Below are positions 55,777 through 64,000 of a DNA stretch of 64,000 bases, in pieces. The stretch is from assembly GCA_015501585.1 (NCBI GenBank), contig JADNRY010000208.1, forward strand, positions 1 through 64,000, read 5' to 3'. The position numbers were made by a program, and so were the translations under genes. The stretch is from Rhodocollybia butyracea (taxonomy: Eukaryota > Basidiomycota > Agaricomycetes > Agaricales > Omphalotaceae). The notes under the pieces are model-generated. The model saw only the letters and a list, made by a program, of their open reading frames with translations, ran no database searches and had not been told where the DNA came from. The stretch's first letter is position 1; the number at the start of each line of letters is the position of its first letter.

Positions 55777-56689
55777 TCGTACTACTTATAAATAATTGCC
55801 TGTAGTCACGCAACTGGAGCTGCCCACATGCAAACCTCACGCGTAGTAGTTTGATTGAATTAAAATTGGGACCATGTGGGGTTTCCGAGCATAGCTCCAC
55901 AGACTGGCACAGAGGAAGGCTATCGGAACCCTGGCATCAGGACAAAACTTGAAGTTCGAAGAGTCAATGAAGAGTATGATGTGACAAAACAAAAGAGACT
56001 GTGTTTATGAGGCCCACTTACTCAAAGTCGAAAAGAGAGTGCAGATGCAGATAATGTATTGGCCTTGGTGTTGGTGTCTTCCCATGTCTGTCTTGTCATC
56101 AACCCGAAAATCCTTGAAAAGGAAAGTGATCAGTCACGATGGTGTCTGATGCATCTGTAACGATGAGAAACCAAGTATAACAGCGTTGAATTTCTGACTC
56201 TTTTCGGGGCTCCCAGTGGGCATCTGCCATTCTAATCTCGAGAAGCACTTCTAGATATCCGACCTTCCATAGAAGTGGGTCAGGAGTTGTAAATCTTCTT
56301 TTGCAGCACTCAAGGTTATACAGATAATCTGAAACCTGCTATCTTATCTAATATATTATCTTCAGATAAACCTTTTTAAGGTAGACGCTGAACTGTTCCA
56401 ACTCTAGCTTCAGCAGCGCTGCAGCCTCAGAAATCATGCCTCTGCGAAAAAGAAGGCCTGAAAATAATGCTCAAGAAAGCAAGCTTACTCCTCGCCCCAA
56501 CTCTTCGTCGCTAAAGTAACGTTAAACATCGAAGGACCTTTTTTCGTATTTTCAAGTCGATAACTATCCACAGAATTCCAGTGCTTAAGATCGTCTCACT
56601 TATAAGTCTAATCTCAATATCTCTGGCCATCTATACCTCTTTTTAAACAAAGGGGTCACTGAGTCTACTCAAATTGGGTCGGTCGACGA
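55777..56689. other. No recognisable gene
   Basis: ORFs are short and without motifs. A stretch near 56200-56300 resembles 41230-41300 (TCTAAGCTCGGGAAG / TCTAATCTCGAGAAG) and may be a dispersed repeat. Confidence 0.45.
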
Positions 56690-57260
56690 CAGGGAAGCCC
56701 TAACCAGAGACGTGTCTTTACTCTCAGTTCAGCAACTACTTGGTAAGGGTATGGGCATTGTAGCTGCCATCCGAGATATAAAGGTACGTGACCGTAGTGC
56801 TAGAGCCAGTTGTTCTCTTGATGATGAACTTTGAAGCTACTTCTTATGATTTTTTGCCTGGTGAAATATATATTACTTAGCAAGGAGAACTCATCATCCG
56901 AGAACAATCATTGTTCGTGCTACCTGCTCAAGGTGCAAACATGCCCCGAGTCTCAAGTGTATGTTCCCGTTACATTGGGCCGATTATGCTACTTTAGCGT
57001 CGCCAATCGCTCTCATAATACAACACCTCAAACAACTCAGTCCCCACCAGTATCCCCGATTCTACAACCTCTCATACGTCCACTTCCCCGCAAATCTTGA
57101 TCCAAAAATCCATCTACCAGAATTAGCACTAGCAATATTCGAAACCAATGCTGTTTCTGCGGGTCCTGGCGAAGTAGGAATTTTCCCGAGGATGGCGAGA
57201 CTCAATCATGGGTGTTCTAGTGCTTTCAATGTAGTGTATACCATCACTAAATTTCGGTAG
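56690..57260 (+). pseudogene. SET-domain protein fragment
   Basis: Three exon pieces join in phase: to 56783 (KGMGIVAAIRDIK), 56881-56932 (QGELIIREQSLFVLP) and 56998-57260. Together they give the first SET strand (GMGIVA.RDIKQGELI), an insert region, then NAVSAGPGEVGIFPRMARLN and HGCSS, the counterpart of the catalytic NHSCSPN motif. The frame stops 13 residues later, before the final SET strands and the post-SET cysteines. The start is also missing. So this is an internal fragment of a SET/MYND-type lysine methyltransferase-like gene, and not functional as it stands. Confidence 0.72.
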
Positions 57261-59252
57261 CTATCATAACCGGTTACCGTTCCGGCGAATCGATTATGAT
57301 CTGGTGCAACGATTTCAGATGATTTTATAGCAATATATACCATCATATGGATAGCCCCCTTTTCGATAATCGGGCTGCAATCAGGTATAATAATCCTTTC
57401 GTGTTTTAATGTATAAAAATAATTATGCCTACTTGAAGTTCACCAAAATGAATCTGATAAGTTAAGACAGGTTGTGAGCATTACAGCTCCATTTGTCGTT
57501 CCATACGCTTAAATAATAGCACAGAAAAGTAACGAAATATGTATATTTGCTAGCTAACAAGCAGTACAGATGATACATAGATAACATTGAGCATGCACAC
57601 CCGCAACGTTGCCACCTCACTACCTGCTTGCCAAATCATACCGCCTCTTACCACCTCCCATTGAATGCCTTGAATGCAATGGAGTGGGCCCCAGACAAAA
57701 CGTTGATTGCGGGTACTTGACGAAGAGCACTTGACGAAGGTTGAACATTGCACTTGAGGCCTTGAAGTTAAGGGTAAAGGCCCAGAGCTTGAGGGGAAGT
57801 AGCAGAGAGAACTTGAGGGAGATTGTGAGATAATTGAGGCTTGAGAATATACAGAGTCAGATACGAAGATGGGCCCAAACAAGGGAAGGAAGGAAGGATG
57901 AAATCGTCCTGTTGAACCAATTTATAATCCTCGCGACCCTGTGACTGGGCCATGCACGCCGCGCGGCCTTTGAAACCCTTCGCTATCCGGGTACTATCAC
58001 GTCCATCAATTTTATAAATTGATCAAATGCACAAGGTTTTTAAAAATGCCCTTTAAGAGCATTTCCACTCGAGAATTGCAATAAGTATGGCTCGGAAATG
58101 AAGTATAAATACCCATTACCTACTCTCACAGTCTTTCTTTGATTAAATTTGGGCGGTTACAAGTTTCGCAACTTGTTTTTTATGAAGCGCGTGGATTTTC
58201 TTTTGAAAAATGAGTAATTTCACTTCTATGCAGAATTAGAAAATGAAAAAGAGTCTGTGGTACGTGTAAATGTAGAGTTAGATGTCTCGGAGCTTTTCTC
58301 CGAGACACTACAGACAGAAAACAGTGTTCTAGACAAACTTGAAGCCAAAGTGTGATATTTGAGTGACATCGCTCAAACAGGAAGGCTGCCGCTCTCAGCC
58401 GTTACTCTACGGCAGAACTTTCGGCTTCACGCTAGCGTGATTTCGTCCAAGTCGCGTCAAATTTTGAAGAGATATGTGCAACGTACTTGAATACATCCCA
58501 GCCGTCCAACCATCCCGGACTTGGAGATCTTTGGTGAGGTTTCTGGTCTTCCTGGTCTGGTACAAAGCTAGACTCGGGCTCAACTGAAGACGATTTCTCG
58601 GATTGCATTTCGATCGGGTCGGCCTTGTAGGAGGTACGTGACATCGCGTTGCGAGAAACGGTGGTACGTCCCAGTACAGAACGATTCCACCGTAAAATAG
58701 AGAGAAGAGAGAATGAAAATGCACGTGAAGAAATTACCAGGGCAGCGCCGCTGCCTGTGCCGTTGATTGTATATGTTACTGATGTGACTGATTTTTATAA
58801 AAACTCTGTGCAAACGCACTCTCGACACCGGAAAAGTCATCGTGCTCGAACAAGGTATTTATTTTCTATATAAAGTAGATAGAAAGAAAGCTAGGATACT
58901 ATCCCCCATTACAATAAAATCCGGGAGAGATCCAAGGACGTTCAAAGCATCTCCGAGGCAAGTTTTCAAATTTTTTATAAAAACTATGGACGTGATAGTA
59001 AGGCTTACGCGTCGACCCCGGTTTGCTTGGCGCCCAGTACAAATGCCTTGTCAAATCTTCCGAGATGGCAGTTTGCAAATGAGTGAAACGAGCGCGGCAA
59101 AACTTGAGTCTTAGTACGGACACGTGATGCGGCGTCTGCTCACTTTCGCCGCTACAGTCGTGTCTGTCGAAAGACTCACTACTACTAGCGTAGCTCACTG
59201 TCTTTTCTTTACAAAACTGAATCTTACTTTCTCTTAATTTCTCATACTCAAT
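57261..59252. other. No recognisable gene; one strong hairpin
   Basis: No convincing coding sequence. 58283-58307 is a perfect 10-bp stem with a 5-nt CTTTT loop (TGTCTCGGAG / CTCCGAGACA). The 5' end of the tyrosine-recombinase element must lie before 59253 but I cannot place it. Confidence 0.5.
58283..58307. other. Perfect 10-bp hairpin
   Basis: TGTCTCGGAG, loop CTTTT, CTCCGAGACA. It stands alone in AT-rich DNA. Possible roles (RNA 3' end, element terminus) cannot be decided here. Confidence 0.5.
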
Positions 59253-60842
59253 ATGGCCAACCGAATAGAACTCGATCCAAGCAAGATTCCCTGCCCAGAA
59301 TTTGCAGGAGACACATACTCGTTCGTGCGCAATGCACTCATCTCAGACGCGAATATGCCAGACATCACAACCGACGCACTTGCTACACAGAAGTTACGCA
59401 AACAATGGCAAGCTGAAAACACAGCACTACAAGCCCTATACCAGGCTCAAACACAGGCAGACCAAGCTTTAGCAGAGCAACAGGCACAAGAAGAAGAAGC
59501 GGCACTGAGAGCGGTAGCAGTGGAACGAGAACAGCGTGAAGCTGAAGTAGCGAAAGAAACAGAGAAGAAGCGGACTCCTCTCTACAGCTTCCATCGAGGA
59601 ACAGGAATCACCTCCATCCCCCTACACATTCATCCACATGCTCGAAAGATGATAGCAGCTCGGAAATACTTCACGCTTTGGCACCTACTCCCAGAAGCTT
59701 CGCAAGAGGCTCGTGAACGCAGTCGAGACACATCCGAAACCAATCGCTTCCAGCTGGTAACCAACGACGATACCAACAGTTCCAATCCCACCCTAACTCT
59801 AATAGGCTCCCACAACTCTCGCGCATCCCCGAATGCCATTCCCGACTCGAAACTCTCCTGGGCACAGGTACAACGTGCCAAAAGCGCCTTCCTTCAGGCA
59901 CTAGTTCCCATCGGCAACTATAACCAAGAATACGTGCAAATGTTCGCGGAATTCTACACTAATATGGATATGCATCGAGAGCTTCAGCAGACCAACAGCG
60001 ACCTGGTAATGGCATTGTACCATGCTGAAATGCGATTCGCATTCTATGAAGCAGTTGAACGCCAGAAACCATTTGACCTATCGGTCATTGCCGAGGACAT
60101 CCTTGAGGATTGCCGCAAGCAAATCCGTAGTCGAGCTCACACACAGGCACTAAATGGTATGTCCATCGTCTAATGAAACAAGATCAAAATCTCTAACTAA
60201 ACTTGCTCCCTTCCCCTCGCTATTCACCCCGCCTTCTGCTACACCCTCTGCTAATGTCGCCGCTAACGCTAAATGCTAATACTAAATGCTATGCTGAATG
60301 CTAATGCTAAACGCTACACGCTACCACCATGCTAACACAACACGCTACCATCGCACTAACATCCTCATGTCCCAACACAGAGATGAACGCAGCAACGGTG
60401 CAACTACAGTCTAAAATGACACAGCTATCCCAAGCCACACCACCCCCAGCGCTCATCCAGTAAATCTCGGCCGTCCCCATATCCATCCACATTGCCCAAA
60501 AAAGCCAAAGCAAACAACACCCCATCGGAATCCTTTCAGAAGTCCTTTCGCGAAGCGGATTGCCCCCCGCTCTCCCGCTGCCACAAATGCCTTGGCCGTG
60601 ACAGGCACGATGTCCGACGATGTTCCCGTACGAAACTATGGAATGGAAAACAGGACGTCCTCTGTGACTGGAATGCCCAACGCTTCCTCGAAATCACCCG
60701 AGGACCTCACAAAGGCCTGGAGCTCTGCGCAGAGTGGCAATGCCCAAACGGATGTACCAACCAAAAGCACCCAGAGAAGCACCGATGCTCAGGATGTGGC
60801 AGCACCGCTCACGGAGCTGATGGCTGCGCTGAAGGCATGTAA
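59253..60842 (+). pseudogene. Gag-like ORF1 with zinc knuckle (one frameshift)
   Basis: Exon 1 (59253-60160) begins MANRIELDPSKIPCPEF and includes a Glu/Ala-rich coiled coil (residues about 55-115), then ARKYFTLWHLLPEA and KLSWAQVQRAKSAFLQALVP blocks. A GTATGT donor at 60161 probably pairs with ACACAG at about 60380, removing 220 nt of CTAAtGCTAAA-type repeats. Exon 2 carries two zinc-binding regions, CHKCLGRDRHDVRRC and the CCHC knuckle CSGCGSTAHGADGC, ending at 60842. In the C5 run near 60446 one extra C shifts the frame; without it the two parts join. If the intron is not used, exon 1 ends at the TAA at 60171-60173. Likely the nucleocapsid of the element. Confidence 0.7.
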
Positions 60843-62727
60843 GCAAGGGACAAATACACCCCTTGACGCAGAAGTCTGGCATCACCAGCTGACTAGATTT
60901 AACCTCACTCACAAATATCCCACACTTGCTAATTCCATACGCTACGGTTTCCATATAGGAATACCAAACATTCTGTACACATTTTCGCCTCCTAATCGGC
61001 TCAACTCCCTCGAACACCAAACCGCTTTCCAAACAGTGATGGAAAAGGAACTATCCACTGGGCGCTGGCTCGGGCCTTATCCCCGCACAGTTATCGAAGC
61101 AGCGCTAGGTCCATTCCAAACATCGCCTATCTCCATGATTCCCAAGTCAGGTAAACCGGGGGAAATTCCGTCTGCTTGAAAATCTATCTTATCCATACCG
61201 TCCTGTACTTATACCTTCTCACTGCAATCCAATATCATCTATTAATTCGCACATTGATTCTACTCTATACCCGTGCCTTTGGGGCACATTTGCTAATACA
61301 TGTCGTTTGATTTGGACACTACCTCCAGGCTCGCAGGGCGCTGTCAGGGACATCTCGGAGGCATATCGCCTCATTCCGCTACATCCCTCTCAATGGGCAG
61401 GAGTTGTTATACGTGTATCGGATGATCTGTACTGCCCAGACACCAGAAACATGTTTGGATGTACATCCGCAGGGGGAGCATTTGGACAAACAGCTGATGC
61501 CGGAGTAGACATCAGCCGTGGTTCAGGTCTAGGACCCGTCACAAAATGGGTTGATGATCACTTTTGGCTCAGAATTCTGAAATGCTACCTAGAACAATAC
61601 AACTTACTTCGATCACAGCTTCGAGAAAGGGTGAATGCAGCTGGGGGTGTAATACACTGACGTGGACGTCTGTTATACCAAGGCCATACTCTCCCAAATG
61701 GTGAACGGGAAGAATTTGACGACGACTTCACATTTCCACTACAGGATTTATCGTCCTCTTCTCCTCGGTCCGCCGAAGACCAATTATTCACTTATGCATT
61801 CTGTGACATTGACAAGGTCACCAAACCTCTGGGATATACATGGGCGCCAGACAAGGACATTCACTTTTGTGACAGTCCAATGTACTTCAGTTTTCAATGG
61901 AACATAAGCACTAGAACAGTTTCAGTCCCATCAGACAAACATCTCAAATATCTGAATGCAATTTCCGAATGGGAACAGCACATGTGGCAAAGCTATATGG
62001 AAAACTGCTCCATGTCAGCCTAGTGCTCACCATTGGACGGGCTTATCTAACCGAGCTTGAGAGATTCGCAGCTGACCTGAGCCATGAGGCACCACATGTC
62101 GCACATCGTGCACCACGCCGATGGCCTACAGACATGGCATGGTGGAAAACAGCTCTTTCAGCCCCCATCACTTGCCCAATTCCTGGACCTGCAGACCTCA
62201 TTGACATACATGCATATTCAGACGCCAGCAGCGGCTATGGCATCGGCCTATACATCCATGGCCACTGGCGTGCCTACCGACTCCTCCCAGGCTGGAGAGG
62301 TCAGGGTGAGCGAGACATCGGCTGGGCTGAAGCCGTGGGCTTCTACCTTCTTGTCCTCATCATTGCTCGAGAAGCAACATCGGGACACCAGTACAAAATC
62401 TGGGGAGACAATGAAGGGGTTGTCGAAGGATGGTGGAATGGACGCAGCCGAAATCGGGCTACGAACGACATATTCCGACGCCTTCATGAAATCACTGGAG
62501 AGCGCCAATTTGGTGTCCACACACGCTACGTTGCCAGTGCCAACAACCCAGCCGATCCTTTCTCCCGCGGAAAACAGGGATCAACCACCCTTCTCCTACC
62601 ATGCATTCCTATCCCAAAAGAACTCTCCCACCTTATCATCGACTATGATGCACCCCTCACAACCGCCGAACAATACCAGCCAAACTCTCCTAGAGAGTCT
62701 ACTTTCGAAGATAAGCCTACTCGATGA
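60820..62727 (+). pseudogene. Reverse transcriptase-RNase H ORF2 (two frameshifts, one stop)
   Basis: The ATG at 60820 overlaps the end of ORF1 by 23 nt. RT blocks: FQTSPISMIPKSGKPG, AVRDISEAYRLIPLHPSQWA, then the active-site box KWVDDHFW (VDDH in place of YxDD, as in DIRS-type RTs). RNase H follows with its acidic residues in AYSDASSGYGIG, WAEAVGFYLL, WGDNEGVVEGWW and NNPADPFSRG, ending at TGA 62725-62727. Lesions: an extra G in the G5 run 61158-61162; TGA at 61658-61660 where the frame continues RGRLLYQG, so CGA is expected; and a 1-nt loss near 61972 before HVAKLYGKLLH. This copy cannot make full-length RT. Confidence 0.85.
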
Positions 62728-64000
62728 CCTCATAGAAAATCCTTTGGACAGTGGCAATCCGAGGAGGAAGGAAAACTTCTTGCAGCTTTTCGGGACAACT
62801 GGTAGCCGCCCTGCCACATCACTATACCCTACAATACCCCCTGTTCATAGACCTACAATATCTAGTAATGCACGCGTTGTACCTTACCCTGCTAATCTGA
62901 CTCCAATTCCTTCTGAACTGCGTCCCCACTGCCCTGCTCGATCACGGTTAGTCTTATGGCGCCCAGCACAGAGACGAACCTTCACAGATGCTTCCGGCAA
63001 CCTGCTAACCCTCCCAGAGGAATTCATTGACCGTGTACAACACGTCCTCACAAACGGATATGCAGAGAGCACCTTGGAGACATATGCCTCCGGGGTCCTA
63101 TCATACCATGTATTCTGCGACTCTCGTGGAATATCAGAGATCCAATGCGCACCTTGTAGCGCAAGTCTTCTTAGCACCTGGATTGCCACAATGGCAGGAA
63201 ATTATGCAGGAACGTCAGTGAAGAAGTATATCTACGGCTTACGAGCGTGGCATATCATTCACGGCCTGGAGTGGAAAGTGAATAAAGCAGAGCTCGACAC
63301 CCTTGTCCAAGGTGCAGAGCGCCTTCAACCTGAACAGTCCAAAAGAAAGAAACGGCATCCATACACAGTCGACTATATCGAAAAAATTATCGCTGATCTG
63401 GATCTCTCCATTCCCCTTGATGCAGCCTGTGCAGGCTGCCTCACCTCAACATTCTACTGTGCCGCTAGGCTGGGGGAACTCACAGTTCCAAACCTCAACA
63501 GCTTCACCCCGGACAAGCACATCACCCCAGCACAGGTTCGCACAGCATGCGACCGCAACGGGTTCGAAAGCACTGTTCTTCACCCTCCATCAACCAAAAG
63601 CAGTCCCCTCACAGGAGAAGACCTGTACTTCTCACGACAACTTGGGTCATCAGACCCAGAACGTTTGCTGAAAAACCACCTTTCAATAAATAAACCCACA
63701 AACTCGGAGCACCTATTCACTTACTCGCACACAGCCTCGGGGCGCACCACACGTCGCCCTCTCACCAAAGCGGCCTTTCTCCAACGCATTCACAAGTCAG
63801 CAAAGAAGCTCAAGCTTCCAATCCTCCAGGGACACAGCATCCGCATCGGCGCAACGCTGGAATACCTCCTCCGGGGCATACCGTTCAATGCGTTACAGGT
63901 GATAGGCCGATGGAAAAGTGCCGCATTCATCCTTTACCTCCGTAAACATGCTCAGATAATGGCCCCCTACATGCAGCCCAAGCTACACCATGAACTCATA
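62645..64000 (+). CDS. Tyrosine recombinase ORF3 (open to window end)
   Basis: An uninterrupted frame of 452 codons from ATG 62645 to the last base overlaps the RNase H end by 83 nt in another frame. After a Ser/Pro-rich leader there is a core-binding domain (ESTLETYASGVLSYHVFC, about 63070-63240), a linker SKRKKRHPYTV, and a catalytic domain with AARLGEL (first Arg), GHSIRIGATLEYLL (HxxR), GRWKS (the usual Gly-His/Trp position) and the likely nucleophile Tyr in FILYLRKH. All expected catalytic positions are present. It would integrate the circular cDNA. Unlike ORF1 and ORF2 it is undamaged. The C-terminus lies outside the window. Confidence 0.88.
   Translation, partial: MMHPSQPPNNTSQTLLESLLSKISLLDDLIENPLDSGNPRRKENFLQLFGTTGSRPATSLYPTIPPVHRPTISSNARVVPYPANLTPIPSELRPHCPARSRLVLWRPAQRRTFTDASGNLLTLPEEFIDRVQHVLTNGYAESTLETYASGVLSYHVFCDSRGISEIQCAPCSASLLSTWIATMAGNYAGTSVKKYIYGLRAWHIIHGLEWKVNKAELDTLVQGAERLQPEQSKRKKRHPYTVDYIEKIIADLDLSIPLDAACAGCLTSTFYCAARLGELTVPNLNSFTPDKHITPAQVRTACDRNGFESTVLHPPSTKSSPLTGEDLYFSRQLGSSDPERLLKNHLSINKPTNSEHLFTYSHTASGRTTRRPLTKAAFLQRIHKSAKKLKLPILQGHSIRIGATLEYLLRGIPFNALQVIGRWKSAAFILYLRKHAQIMAPYMQPKLHHELI

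Larger units (their letters stand above)
59253..64000 (+). mobile_element. DIRS/Ngaro-type tyrosine-recombinase retrotransposon (3' end outside)
   Basis: Three overlapping units in order: Gag-like ORF with zinc knuckle (59253-60842), reverse transcriptase plus RNase H (60820-62727), and tyrosine recombinase (62645 to beyond 64000). There is no aspartic protease, DDE integrase or LTR. This order is that of tyrosine-recombinase retroelements, known from basidiomycetes as Ngaro/DIRS-like. Termini (split direct or inverted repeats) are not visible in the window. Confidence 0.85.

Overview
The window is nuclear DNA of a filamentous basidiomycete, very probably an Agaricomycete. Genes are split by many 46-70 nt GT-AG introns. 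The gene content is typical of that class: a NACHT-WD40 (NWD) NLR, a HET protein, MYND proteins, a trichodiene/STS-type terpene synthase, Y3-like cysteine-rich secreted proteins, Ty3/gypsy, copia and tyrosine-recombinase retrotransposons, and many decayed duplicates. I cannot name the species. The region is gene-poor and repeat-rich, and looks like a fast-evolving accessory region.

Layout. 1-3.7 kb: 3' half of a gypsy element (pol with four TGA stops, 3' LTR) carrying an intact two-exon antisense gene with a Zn2Cys6 cluster. 3.7-4.7 kb: decayed gag-like gene. 4.7-8 kb: no recognisable gene, one MITE-like element. 9.0-9.7 and 20.0-20.7 kb: two intact copies of a Y3-like secreted protein gene inside a ~2.1 kb duplication. 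11.3-16.9 kb (minus): ten-exon NLR with 15 near-identical WD40 repeats and one frameshift. 18-22 kb: the second Y3 copy, bracketed by ~0.7 kb direct repeats that contain MYND-gene tails. 22.3-27.0 kb (minus): two tandem ankyrin/SEC-C-like/MYND genes, one intact and one with a 1-nt deletion; a third truncated copy lies at 40-41 kb. 28.2-29.2 kb (minus): terpene synthase pseudogene. 29.7-30.3 kb: HET fragment.

30.9-48.3 kb holds a family of secreted, K/E-rich, helix-rich proteins (two intact genes, two pseudogenes, one short fragment, with another fragment at 10.6 kb) interleaved with decayed F-box-like fragments. Inside this block, 32.6-39.9 kb is a large inverted duplication built on a single-pass membrane-protein gene. 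One copy is interrupted by a young LTR element (identical 384-bp LTRs, TGGCC target duplication) that encodes only Gag and has eleven covarying hairpins in its leader. The intact membrane-protein paralogue is at 54.0-55.8 kb. 49.7-51.9 kb: intact HET protein. 52.5-53.2 kb: small secreted protein. 53.3 kb: solo LTR. 56.7-57.3 kb: SET-domain fragment. 59.25 kb to the end: DIRS/Ngaro-type element (gag, RT-RNase H, tyrosine recombinase) running off the window.

In combination, the NLR, HET and secreted families fit non-self recognition and biotic interaction. Duplication, retrotransposon insertion, small indels and CGA-to-TGA changes are the main forces visible. All function assignments come from reading motifs by eye; no database search was possible.
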